64,000 nucleotides of DNA, from positions 30,274,260 to 30,338,259 of the forward strand of contig NC_034411.1 of NCBI RefSeq assembly GCF_002078875.1, written 5' to 3'. The notes beneath the pieces were generated by a model. It did not search any database and had not been told where the DNA came from. It worked only from the letters and a program-made list of their open reading frames with translations. The translations under genes and the position numbers were made by a program. Numbering within the stretch: the stretch's first letter is position 1; each line of letters begins with the position of its first letter. Positions 53,801-64,000 of this stretch are shown here, in pieces. Origin of the DNA: Numida meleagris (taxonomy: Eukaryota; Chordata; Aves; Galliformes; Numididae).

Positions 53801-56800
53801 TACGAGTGGGCACCCAGCACGTCCCGCTCCCGGCTGCTGACATGGGGCGGCCGGCTTGGCCGAGAGTCCAGGATTCCCTCACCAGCACTGCTGGGTTGCT
53901 GCGGGCTGCCGTGCTCCTCCAGGCCCCAGGCCTTGTGCCGGCCATAGCTGGGATTGAAGCTCACCTCTTCAAACCACGTTCCTCGCTCGCCCTGAGGGGC
54001 CTTCCCCAGATCTTGACTCTGTCCCCCCGTGTCCTCCTCCTGCTGCCCAGCCTCACTGCTGGGCTGCCAGTGCCGCACTTCCCTGCCCTGTCTCTCCTCC
54101 TCCGGTGGTGCCGCATCCCGGAGGCACCCCAGGTCCTTGGGCAGCTCCAGGCTCAGCACGGAGCCCAGGGCAAGCTGGGGGCACAGGGGCTTTGACCCCG
54201 GAGAGACGCAATGGGGCTGGGGGTGCCTGGGGGCCACCCCACACTCGGCATCAATGTCCCGCACCAGGGGGTTCTTCACGTAGAGCAGCAGCTCCCCGAG
54301 TGGGGGGCTGGGGGCTGCCCCCGCTGCCTTCCTGCGGCCGCACTTGAGAGGCCACGTATTGGTGGGGCCACGGCACTCCTCGGGCGGGGGCTGCAGGGAG
54401 CTGGAGCCCATGATGCCCTGCAGTGTCAGCAGCTGTGCCTGCTCGGCCCTCGCCCGCTCCCTCCGCTGCAGGCTGTTGAAGAGGGAGCCGGCCCCGGCTT
54501 TGGGCAGGGTGTGTGAGTCTGATGGCGTGGCAGCGCTGGGTGCTGGTGGGCGGCAGGATGCAGCAGGCAGTCGCTTTGCTGGCTGCGGTGTGCTGGAACT
54601 CTTCCTGGCTTTCTCCCCATAGCTCTCCTCCAGTGGTGCCTGCGGACACAAAGGAGCAGAGGGGTGACCACCGTGCTCCCAAAACACTCCCACAGCCCCG
54701 GACATGTGGAGCTGGGAGCCACAGAGCTTCCCCCCCAGCACCCCCAGGACACCGTCTCTAGGAAGCAGCTTGGCCTGGAGGAGCTGGAATGCATCTCCCT
54801 GGGGAGATGCCACCCCCAGCCCTTGGGGCGGCTCGCAGCCCCTCACAGCCCCTCGCCCTCGGTGCCGGGCACATGGTTGTGGCAGAGCAGGGCAGCACAG
54901 ATGCAGAGTGGGCGGGTTCACACCATGCAGCCACTGTCCCACATGCAGCCTTCCCGAGCTGTTACCTCTTCCAGCAGCGGGCGAGGCAGCTTTCTCTTTC
55001 GCTTTAAACTACCCCAAGTGTTTCCTAAAAGCCCCTGGCAACGCTTCCAAAGGGTTTTAGAGCCTGAGGTTTTAGTGGCAGGGAGCTGAGCAGCAGGAGA
55101 GAGACAGAGAGAAGTGAGGGAAGTGTGGGGTGAGGAGCTTTAGCCAGGGGAGCGCAGGCAAATGGGTGGCACAAGCTCGTCCTTAGCCCTTGGGAATTGC
55201 TCAGCATCCAGCAGAGACATAGGCCTGGGGACAGCCCAGCCAGGTGTCACCATGGGAGACGCCCCAGAGCCCTACAAGCCCCTGGCACAGCTCCCCACAG
55301 TCTTGCACTCACGATGCAGCCCTACGTACCGTCCGCGGCACCTCTTCAATCTGCACCTTCTTCTTCTCACCCTTCTTGCTGATGCTCAGAATCAGGTTGA
55401 CCGTTCCCCCCAGCCCACTGGGGCCCCGTGGCGGCAGCAGCAGCGTAGAGGTCTCAGAGGGATCCCAGGCCAGAGCCTCCTCGGAGGGTCCCAAGTTGCT
55501 AGGCTCCCCCCAGCTCCGCTCCTCTCCCAGTGGGGTGTCTGAGAAAGGTGATGCTGGAAGGGAGCCCGCCGCTCCCTCCAGCACCTGCGGCCCTGGACCT
55601 GGCATGGGCGTGAGGAGGGAGCAGAGTGTGGTCCTCTCTGGGCTGAGGATGCTCTCCTGAGCACATGGGGCATGCTGCTCCTGGGGAATGAAAGGAAAGA
55701 GACGGTAGAGGAGGGGTTGCTCTATTTCAAGACAATCCTCCCCTTGTCCTGCCTGAAGCACCGAGTGTCTGTGGGAATGACACATCCCTTATCTACTTCT
55801 GTGCCACTGGCTTCACCCAGAGCTCTCAGTACAGCTGGGTGCTCACCTGGGTGGCAGGGGATGGTCGCAAGGGGCTCTCTGGATCCCTCCTGTCCTCCTG
55901 CTTGCTCCCGGGGTCCCTCTGGTGCCTCTGTGCTCTCCAGCGCACCAGTACCCAGCCCAGCATGCTCTGCAGCTCCTCCAGGCGCTCCTGGATCTGTGAA
56001 GATGGAAAGGAGCTGCTGGGTGGCTCACAGGGACCGTGTACGACTCACCAAGCTATGTGCCCAAGCCTGCTCTCTCCTCCAGGTCTGCTCCAGCAGGATT
56101 TCTGTAGGACGCTGAGAGGCTGCCCACCACTTACCACTGCGCTCAAGTTGTGCTCCTCAGCCACCAGCTGCTGCCCTGCTGCTGCCAGCTTCTCAAACTC
56201 CTTCAGCTTCCCCTCGATCTTCCTTTCCAGCTCCTCACACTGGGGCTCCAGAAGACCGTAGCTGCTTGGGCTCTCTGAGAAGATCTGAGCCCGTGTGTCC
56301 TCTGTCCAGGAGCTGAGGGCACAGGAAGGACAGGCTAAGGTACAGACCAGCTCAGCCCCAGGGAAGCCATTCTCGACCTGTCCTCATCTCCTAGAGGACA
56401 TGGTTTCTCAATCATACAACGCGTCCCAAAAGCTGCCAATGGCTGTGCAGGGTCCGAGCTCCCCCCATCAGCTATCCCTCAGGTGAGCTGACAGACACAT
56501 GAGGTCTTATAGATAATGTCTTGGCCCCCAGCTCTGGCTCCAGCACTGCCTACATACATGCCAGCATCCCCAGCTCTGGCAACATCACACCATCAGAACC
56601 ACTGCCACAAAGGTGACCCCAGCAGCTCACTGTCACTTACATCATGGCCAAGTAATCCTTGAAGAAGTGCCGCAGCCGACCAGCCTGCTGCACGTGGGCA
56701 CGGGTCTCCTGCAGCAGCTCCTGCAGCCCTGCCCACTCCTGCAGTGTGCGCTGCGCCTCCCGGCTGATGGGGCACAGGCGAGCGGGGCAGAGTTCTTGCA

Positions 56801-59800
56801 AGCGGGACGCTTTCCGCTCTAGCTCCTCCAGCTTCCCCTGCAGGCCCTCTGACACCGCACGCTGAAGACCAGAGAGAAAAAGGGATTCAGGATGCTTAGC
56901 GTGACATAGTAATGAACTCTCAACTCTTAACCTGAGCACAGGATCCACTTTACATGCTGGTCAGTATACACCCAACCCATCCCATTTCCCACTGCACAAA
57001 AAGGCCAGGAGCAGTGCTACTCTCTGCAGCCAGGCTGGGCTCTCCTGCATCCTGGGACCCAGGGAAGGAGAGGAGCACACAGGCAGGGATGTGGGGGTTC
57101 TCCCAGGGCATAGAGAGCCACGCTGCATTGGGAGGATGAGCAAAGCAAAGGGCTGTGGCTTCCCCGCATGCCCGCCTGAGTCACCTCCCCACTGACGGAA
57201 AGATGAGCGAGGTGCTGGCAGCCGGGCGCTGGCACACGGGAGCTGACGCAAGCGCTCTCCCTTCCCTGGCCCGAGCTGGGCTCCACTGGAAAATTCCAGC
57301 CTGGACGGTGCAGCGTGCCAAGGCTGACGACACCTGGGCCCCTGGGGGCCAGCGCCTCCCTGGGATGGCCTCATCCAGCCCCGACACCTCCCCGCCAGGC
57401 ACCCGGCTGGCCATGGTGCTCCCAGGCTCACCTCCATCTCCTGCTGCCGGCTCTGCAGGCCCTGCAGCCCCGGGAGGTCCTTCTCACTTTTCACTGTGGT
57501 GAAACCGCTCTCTGCTTGGGCAGTGTCATGAGCCAGGGCCTTGGCTTCGCAACAAAGGGCCTCCAGGTGCGGGGACACCTCTGCCACCTGGGTGGGCAGG
57601 AGGAGGAAGATGAGCCCCAGTGCAGATGTAGCAGTGCGGGAGGGAGGGGGACACCCCCCTGTTGCAACACTGATCCCGTTTGTGCCCCACGGCGATGAGT
57701 CAAGGTGCATTCCCCATCCCAACTAGGTGGCACGTCCAGCCACGGGTGGACAACCTGGGCTGCATCCCTCAACCCTCACGTCCCATCCCCTACCAGGCGC
57801 TCCAGGCTTTCCGTCTCCGCTGCCACCTCCACAACCCGCTCACGCTCCTTCACCGCACTGTTCAGCATCTCCACAGCCTCCTGCAGCTCTCCCAAAGGAC
57901 TGCTCACCTCCTTGCTGTCTTCAGCCTGGGCTGAGAGCGGGGGGAAAGCCCCCTGCGAGCCATGACGCCTGCTCCCTGGCTGAAGCCAAGAGACACCGGG
58001 CATGAGGGAAGTGGGGAGCGACCCTCTGAGCAGCCAGGCTGGAGAGGGGCACCCTAGGCTCTCCCTGCCTGCCACAGACCAACCCTTGGGCTGGTCCCAG
58101 CCACTGGGCAGTCCTGAGGGTCTTCCATCCCCACCGCTCACCGCCACAGGTCCCTGCCGGCTCCGCGACTCCTCCTCTTGCAGGTTCTGCAGGAACTCAG
58201 ACAGCACCAAGGAGTCACGCAGGTCAGCGGCTCGGCGCCGCAGCGCTGACTGCACTCGTGCCAGCCTGCGGGGACAGGTGTCTCGCATGGGGGACACGAC
58301 CCCCTGCAGCTCCTCGGGTGGAGCATCTGTCTGCCTCCTTACCCATTCTGGGACCAGGGAGGATGCAGCCCGCCCTTGCTACTCACTTCTCCTCCACCAT
58401 CTCCACCTTCCTCTGCATCTTCCTTGCCCCCTCATGCTCCATGGATGTCTCAGTCGCTGCCTCCTCCCGCAGTGCCTGGAGCTTGATGCCACACAGCATG
58501 AGCTGCCTCTCCAGCTGGTCTGTCCCCTCCAGGTCCTGGCGCAGCTCCGTGGGGCTTCGCATGGTGGCCGGCTCTGAGAGTGACCCAGCCACGGCTTGCA
58601 GCCACCGCTCAGCACGGTCCAGCTCCCCCACCAGCCTCAGCGCCTATGGGGACAGCGGGGAGGTAGAACCAGCCCCACCACCGGCTCTGAGCCACCCAGG
58701 GGTGCAGAGAGCCCCGCCATGGATACCAACGTGCAGGCAATGCTGCTCACCTTATCGATTTCCCGCAGCACCGCACCATTCTCCTCGTGCTTCCTCTGCA
58801 GGTCTTCCCACAGCTCACCCAGCTCTCGCAGCATGGCCTCCACCTGCGGGCTGCCCACTGCCTCCTTCCCCTCCTGGAAGGGAAACAGTGGTCAGGATGG
58901 CCCTGTCCAGAAATCCCCCACTGCCCCATGCCAGATAGGACTCAGCCCCAGTGCTGGAGCTGTGGTCCAGCATCACCCTACCTGGCAGGCATCGTGCACC
59001 TGGGCCTCCAGTGGCCGCATGCCCCGCTCAGCCTCTGCCTCTGTAGGGATTCTCCTCTTCCTACAGAGAGGGGGACAGTCAGGTATGACCTCCTCCCCTC
59101 CTTGGGGCTTCACTGGAAATGAAGGGGCTGGGGCTGCCATGGTGTCCCTCCAACCCAAGCACCTTCCTGCCAGCCCCCCTGGGGAGAGATGCAAGGGACA
59201 AGCTGGGTCCCAGTGGGTGCCCCTCTGTTCCCATTCCACTCTTGACAGGCACTTCCCAAGCCCATACCTCTTGCTGTCCCCTCCTGCTGCTGGAGATCCG
59301 GGGCTGCTCCTCTCGCCTTGCATATGCTCCACCATCTTCCTCGACATGTCCTTCTGCATCTGCCGCACAAAAGGACCCATGCCTCCTTTGCCCAGCCCAA
59401 AGCGTGCTTAGCTGTGTGTGACTGAGGGGCTCATTACTATGGCTCTCTGTATCCCAGCCCTGGCTGAGTGATGGGGTTTGGCCAACAACCAAATTCCCAC
59501 AGGCTTGTCCATCTCCCTGCTGCAGAGCCCTGGAGATGCTGGGGCGGCAGGGCTGAGCAGCCGTGCTCACCGTGACACCGGGACCTCTCTTCTGCCTGTC
59601 TGCTTTGTTCTTCTCCTCCAACTCCTGGATGCTGACATGCCCACAGGACTCAGTGATCGCAGCCACATCTTCACCCCCTGGGAAACCACTTGCTGGAGCC
59701 AGTGCCGGAGCCTTCTCATTCCTGGAAATGGGCAGAGTGCAGCGTGGTGTGGAGGACACAGGATGGACTGGAGCTCAGGGAGCAAGGTGGAAGCTGCCCT

Positions 59801-62800
59801 ACCTCAGTGCCTGCTGGAGCTGGACCCAGCTCTCCTTCACATCTCGGTGCTTGGCAGTGACACGAGCTGCCAGGCTGGGCTGCAGGCTGAGCAGCTGGGA
59901 CACAGTTACATCCAGCATCTAGAGGACAAGGAGCAGGCAGGGTGCAGTGGCAAGACTGCTGAGGGACGTGGTGGCTGCTTGTCCCCGTGCTGCCCCCAGA
60001 GTATCTCCCCCATCCAGTATCCCATGGGTGCCAGAGCTGACCTGGTAAGGCACATGAACCTGTCTGCCAGAATGCTACCCTGGCTCGGAGGATGAGCCCT
60101 GCACTTACCATCACTTGGCTGGCTATGTCTCTGACATCCCGATCCTGGCCTATCTCAGCTTCCCCTTGCTTCTCCACGCCGCAGACACTCCTCCACTGCA
60201 AGAAGAAACTATAATCAGCGGTGGGAGGCAGATAGGACCTGCTCTCAGTATTGGCATACACATGTTCTTCAGCAAAGCTGTGCTTACTGTGCTGGGCTCT
60301 CATCCCATGCTGAGCTCTGTCCCCCAGCTCCCTGAGCTCTGTGCCCAGAGGATGCTCAGCATGGCAACTTCCACACAAGGCATGAGAATGGGGTGCTCCC
60401 CATCCAACTTCACTCTGTGTGGGGTCGTGTGGTCCCGGAGTTCGAGTGCCAGTACCTTAGCATGGATGACATCCAGCACGGCATCCGCTTGCTGCAGGAA
60501 GGCAGCAACCTCTAGGGCCAGATGCAGAGCCTCGTGGTGCTCCTTCAGGGTCCCCTGCAGCCGCAGCCACCTGCAGAGGGGAAAGCAGAGGTGAAGGGTG
60601 ACCTGCGCCGTGGTGCTGGCTGCACCAGTGGGAAGCCCAGCTCTGCCCCACACAGCCCACACTGCCTCTGCTCACATCTTATTGAGGTGCTTGCGCCGGG
60701 CGGAGATGCTCCTGCTCTCACTTTTGCCTTGTTTCTCTAGCTTCTGGGCCAGGCTGTTGAGCTCCTCATGCAGGCTCTGGAACTGCTGCTCCTCCTGCCC
60801 ATGAAGAGGCAGAAAGCAGAGACAGAGGTGTGAGGCCCCACTTGCAGGCTGGAAGGGGGAGATGGAGTGGGCCGTGAGGCTGAGCTCCCCCAAAATCAAC
60901 CTCCAGCAGCCTCCCACCTGCTTCAAGTCAAGGATGCGGCGGGTGAGCTGGATCTTGTCCGGGCTCTCCTGCAGGAGGGCTGCCAGGGAGGGCTTCTCCT
61001 CCTGGGACAGGGGAGGCTGTGAGCAAGTTTGGGCAAGGCCGGCGTCCCACCCCAGGGCATGCTGCCCACAGCCCGCACCTTGCTCCGCATCCAGGCCTCC
61101 AGCCGCTCCGCCTTCCTGCCAAAGTCCTGCAGGCTGCGCAGCCCACCCAGGGCCCGGCTCTGGCTGGCAGCTGTCTGTCTCAGGAGCTGCCACTGCTCCC
61201 GCAGGGCCAGCAGCTGCCTCCGCACCACCTCGGCGCTGGGGCTCGGCCCACACATCAGCTGCTCACCCATCTGCAGGGCCACACTCAGCACCAGGGGCTC
61301 CTGGGGCTATGTCCCACCACGAGAGCCCGGGGCTGGCGGGGAGCTCACCTGGTTGAGCTTTATCAACGTGTTCTCGAAGTCCTTCATCTCTCTCTGCAGG
61401 GTCTGAGCTGCCTGTTCCCAGTCCTGGAGGTCGCAGCCATCCTTCAGGTCCCGCAGCTTGCCTCGCACCCAGCCTTCCGCCTGCAGCATGGGAAGAGTGT
61501 TGGATGCCTCTAACAGACCACATGGACCCAACTCACCCTGGCACAATGGGGCAGGAAGGCGAGCAGCCTTCTTCCCTGCCTGCTCTGTCCCAGCGGGAGC
61601 AGCTCCTCGCCCCCACTCCCTCCCTGCTGCCCGTTCCCATGCTGCTGGGGAGGGAACAGATGAGGAGGAAGGCGGGAAGGCGCCCGCACACGTGGGGAGG
61701 AAGCAGGGCCCGCTGCGGGCTGACCCCCTCTCCCGGGGCTGACAGCCAGGCGGAGGCGGCCAAGCATGATCTCACGCCACAACAATGGCTCTGCTCGAGG
61801 CCGCTGCGCAGCTCTTCCCGCCCCACCGCCCGCATGGAGGGCAGTCGGCCCCAACCCACGCCCCGCCGGGCTCACCTGCAGCACCTCCCGGTTGAATTGG
61901 GCGAGCGGGGCGTTCGGCTCAGGCAGGCCGGAGGGTCCCACAGCAATCTGCCCGCTGTTTCTTGCTGCCACCAGCTCCTTGCTCCTGGGGCTCTCCCTGT
62001 GGGGTGCTGCTGGGGGGGCTGCCGCCAGCTGGAGGGCAGAGGGGGGGTCAGCGTGCTGCCCCAGGGCCCTCCACACCGCCTCCAGGGCAGGCACATGGTT
62101 TGGAAGCCTGGCTCAGCTCTGTGGGCCTGCCTCGGCACTCAGCCCACCGCCCCGCCGACATGTTTGGAGTGCTCTCGGCCCATTCCCAGGCCGCGGTCCC
62201 GGGCACCGTGCTCACTGCTCCCCCGGCACGTGAAGTGCATGTGCCCACGGCATGGAGACACCTCAGGGATGCTCCTGAGTCACCCCACGGAGGACGGAAG
62301 GGCACAAAGTGACCCAAGGAGACCCCTGCTCCTGGTGAAGGGAGAAGCGCGGCCTCTCCCTGGGGCTTGGAATGACGAAACACTCTGTCAGGGTTCCAGC
62401 TCCGCCGGGGGCCATGGCGAAGGTCAGCCAGCGCGAAGGGCTGGCCCCACTCCAAGCGCGGCCCTGGGCCCAGCTGCACGGAGCTGGGGGGAGTGCGGCC
62501 ACCCGGAGCTCGTTCCCAGCACGTTGGCTGGGCCCCACTGCCCCCAGGGACAGAGCTGCCCCCAGCCCTGTCACAGCCGAACCCGGGCACCGCAGGAAGC
62601 ACCAGGCCACCCCAAGCTGGAACTGAGATCACTTCACGCCAGGTCTGGCCACACCACCCCCACCTTGCCCCAGGCACGGAGGAGGTGCAGGGCCCTCCAG
62701 CCCGCAGCCGGCTTCCCAGGTGGCACAGGGCAGCAGTCCCCTCCAGGGACCCAGTGGCAGCATGCATGCCAGCTGGCACCTCCTGGGAGCCAGGCTGTGG

Positions 62801-63295
62801 GGCCGGGCAGCGGCTGCAGGCTCCTTAAGCACTCTGGCATGTGCTGCCCTACTGATGACATGGGAGCCGCGTCTCCAAGCCTTCCTGCCTAACCACAAGA
62901 ACTACAGAAATACTTTCTTTTTTCTCTCTCTCTCTTTTTAATAGCAGCACAATTCTCAGGCCCTCTTGCGACTCTGACATCTTCAGCCTCCTGATGTGGC
63001 AACAGCCCATAGTCCACTGCCTTTGGGAGCCACAAACCCAGGGCCAGCCCCGCTGTGCCCACTGGCCCCATGCTGATCTCCAAGGTTCCCTCTGCCCCAT
63101 TTTTGAGCAGACCCCTTGGCAGCAAACCCCTAGCCCCATCTGTCCGTCCCAAACCAAGCCCTCAGCTGGGATGCTCAGGGTACATACCACACCAAAAGGG
63201 GAACCTCTGTCCACGGGAGAGCAGAAACCGCCAGACCAGGGGCTGCCAGGCTCCTGCTTCTCATTCTCAGCATCCACATCCTTCCTGAGAAAGAC
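50870..63295 (-). CDS. Beta-spectrin-family protein, SPTBN5 (betaV)-like; N terminus unresolved
   Basis: Membrane-skeleton protein of the beta-spectrin family. Exons (minus): 63188-63295 (tentative), 61876-62028, 61349-61480, 61079-61270, 60918-61001, 60676-60794, 60456-60570, 60109-60195, 59803-59918, 59571-59721, 59268-59359, 58982-59060, 58751-58873, 58387-58643, 58142-58265, 57794-57925, 57432-57587, 56641-56861, 56135-56312, 55847-55993, 55330-55680, 53263-54639, 53106-53186, 52927-53013, 52741-52832, 52586-52671, 52380-52446, 51999-52159, 51407-51556 and 50870-51105. Phases agree throughout, giving 1817 residues. About eight spectrin repeats come first (AEGWVRGKLRDLKDGCD, ARRKHLNKMWLRLQGTLKEH, RLRHFFKDYLAMISWTEDTR). 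A partial repeat (IQERLEELQSMLGWVLVRW), a 576-residue disordered linker and a PH domain (MEGTLERKHVLQAGGRKA to EWVSKLQQNS) follow. The basic tail FKKFFGKKE resembles other beta-spectrin ends. No calponin-homology actin-binding domain is visible. The start codon is not identified, and upstream exons may lie beyond 64000. Confidence 0.85.
52586..53186 (-). other. PH-domain exons of the spectrin-like gene
   Basis: Four exons plus the start of the next encode a pleckstrin-homology fold. They run MEGTLERKHVLQAGG, ASCRTWGLFHAVLMRQTLCF, VVALPLNLSGAVC, YMKKTNCFRLQLRDGSEYLL and MNEWVSKLQQNS. The invariant tryptophan of the C-terminal helix is present (EWVSKL). The wording VVALPLNLSGAVC and LLRAPSQP reads closer to betaV spectrin than to SPTB, SPTBN1, SPTBN2 or SPTBN4 as I remember them. 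Confidence 0.8.
53263..55680 (-). other. Disordered-linker exons between repeats and PH domain
   Basis: Two in-frame exons of 117 and 459 codons encode a Pro/Ser/Glu-rich, low-complexity segment of 576 residues. An ordered-looking patch (TVNLILSISKKGEKKKVQIE) lies near the end of the first exon. Acidic runs (EEEEEELQ) and many SP sites occur in the second. In most beta-spectrins the region before the PH domain is far shorter than this. The large exon is 1377 bases, much longer than its neighbours. Confidence 0.75.
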
Positions 63296-63494
63296 CTAAA
63301 GGAGGGCCAGGCATATCCCCATCGGCGTCCCAGTGGACGCGGCACCTTGTGCCAGCTGCCCCCTGCCCTAGGCAAAGGTGTGCCGGCTGCGGGCATCCTT
63401 CTCCCACACAGCAAAGCAGGGTAGGGGAAGCACGAGCCCACCGGGGGCTGCCACACCTGGTGGTCCAGGAGGTGAGGACTAAAATGCGGCTGAC

Positions 63495-63900
63495 TCACAG
63501 GGAAGGACTCCCGCGGGACGCAGCGCTCACGGGGGCGAGTGGGAGAGGCAGGGGAAGGGAGCCCGGGAGCCGCGGGTAGGTATGGAGAGGAGCACGGAGA
63601 GGAGCCCCAGGGAGTTGCTGGGTTCCTGCCCCCGGCGCTGCTGCCCGTCTCGCGGGGGGACGCTCCATCCCTCGGCCCGTACCCCGCATCCCTGCGCAGC
63701 CGACCCCCGCTCTCAGCCACACAGCCCCGCGCCGTGCAGACGGGAAGGGCCGCTCCCGGCCGCGCACCGCGCCGAGCACATGGCGCTGCCTTATATGAGC
63801 GCGGGGAGCCCTCGGCCGCTGCCCGGAGCCGTACGCGTGCCGGAGGGAGCGGCGCGGCTCCGCCTGGCCTTTATTGGCAATGCAGAGAGCGGCTGGCAGC
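63495..63900 (-). promoter_or_regulatory. TATA + CCAAT promoter in a CpG island, minus orientation
   Basis: On the minus strand a CCAAT box (63873-63877, GCCAATAAAGG) lies about 75 bases upstream of CATATAAGG (63789-63797). Initiation would then be near 63765 and transcription would proceed into the spectrin-like exons. The downstream leader is GC-rich and has ATGs (for example in GGGATGCGGGG, about 63690) whose frames do not join phase 0 of the exon at 63295 by any donor I found. Confidence 0.6.
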
Positions 63901-64000
63901 GCGCTGCGCGGCTCTCCCGGCGCTGTCCCGCCGCGAAGCAGCTGCTGCGGGCCGCGGTCACACCGCAGCGGGACCCCCGTCCCCGCACGCGGGGTTCTCG

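Noticed and set aside
52774..54942. A single 722-codon minus-strand frame
   Set aside because: It contains the true 459-codon linker exon but continues through introns. Splice sites and PH-domain phase show that only 53263-54639 is coding in that frame.

Overview
The window is nuclear DNA from a bird, most likely a galliform. Its protein-coding genes are split by spliceosomal introns and its 5' ends are CpG-rich. It carries CR1 LINE fragments with the typical 3' tail (repeated ATTCTATG) and a solo LTR. Four genes are recognisable with confidence and form the conserved block NFKBIE - SLC35B2 - HSP90AB1 - SLC29A1, which in human lies at 6p21.1. I rebuilt the exons by hand from translation plus GT/AG boundaries. 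Reading phases close exactly for HSP90AB1 (724 aa), SLC29A1 (449 aa), SLC35B2 (425 aa from the exon-2 ATG) and the visible part of NFKBIE (239 complete codons).

Layout: 1-4706 is probably NFKBIE intron 1. The ankyrin and C-terminal exons of NFKBIE (+) lie at 4707-6038, followed by two candidate poly(A) signals. A CpG promoter at about 7190-7700 leads into SLC35B2 (+), coding 10115-13147. The convergent gap at 14.4-17.4 kb holds a 650-base polypyrimidine tract between two diverged direct repeats. HSP90AB1 (-) spans 17832-23337, with a TATA-like box and a heat-shock-element-like site upstream. SLC29A1 (-) follows in tandem, coding 24677-31382, with a solo LTR in one intron. From 31.4 to 50.6 kb I find no convincing coding gene. 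That stretch has a G16-C14-G16 homopolymer palindrome, an old repeat, a CR1 fragment, two large CpG islands (one with a 175-base assembly gap) and a ZNF143-type motif; some of it is probably SLC29A1 promoter and 5'UTR intron.

From 63.3 down to 50.87 kb (-) there is a 30-exon gene for a beta-spectrin-family protein. It has about eight spectrin repeats, a roughly 576-residue disordered linker, a PH domain and a basic C-terminal tail. Its PH domain reads closest to the betaV (SPTBN5) class. The human SLC29A1 neighbourhood has no spectrin gene, so this looks like a paralog kept in birds and lost in mammals. It is the most interesting item here. A CCAAT plus TATA promoter at 63.79-63.88 kb suggests a short form without the actin-binding domain.

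The genes do not form one pathway. NFKBIE restrains NF-kB, SLC35B2 imports the sulfate donor PAPS into the Golgi, HSP90AB1 is the constitutive cytosolic chaperone, SLC29A1 carries nucleosides across the plasma membrane, and the spectrin-like protein is a membrane-skeleton component.
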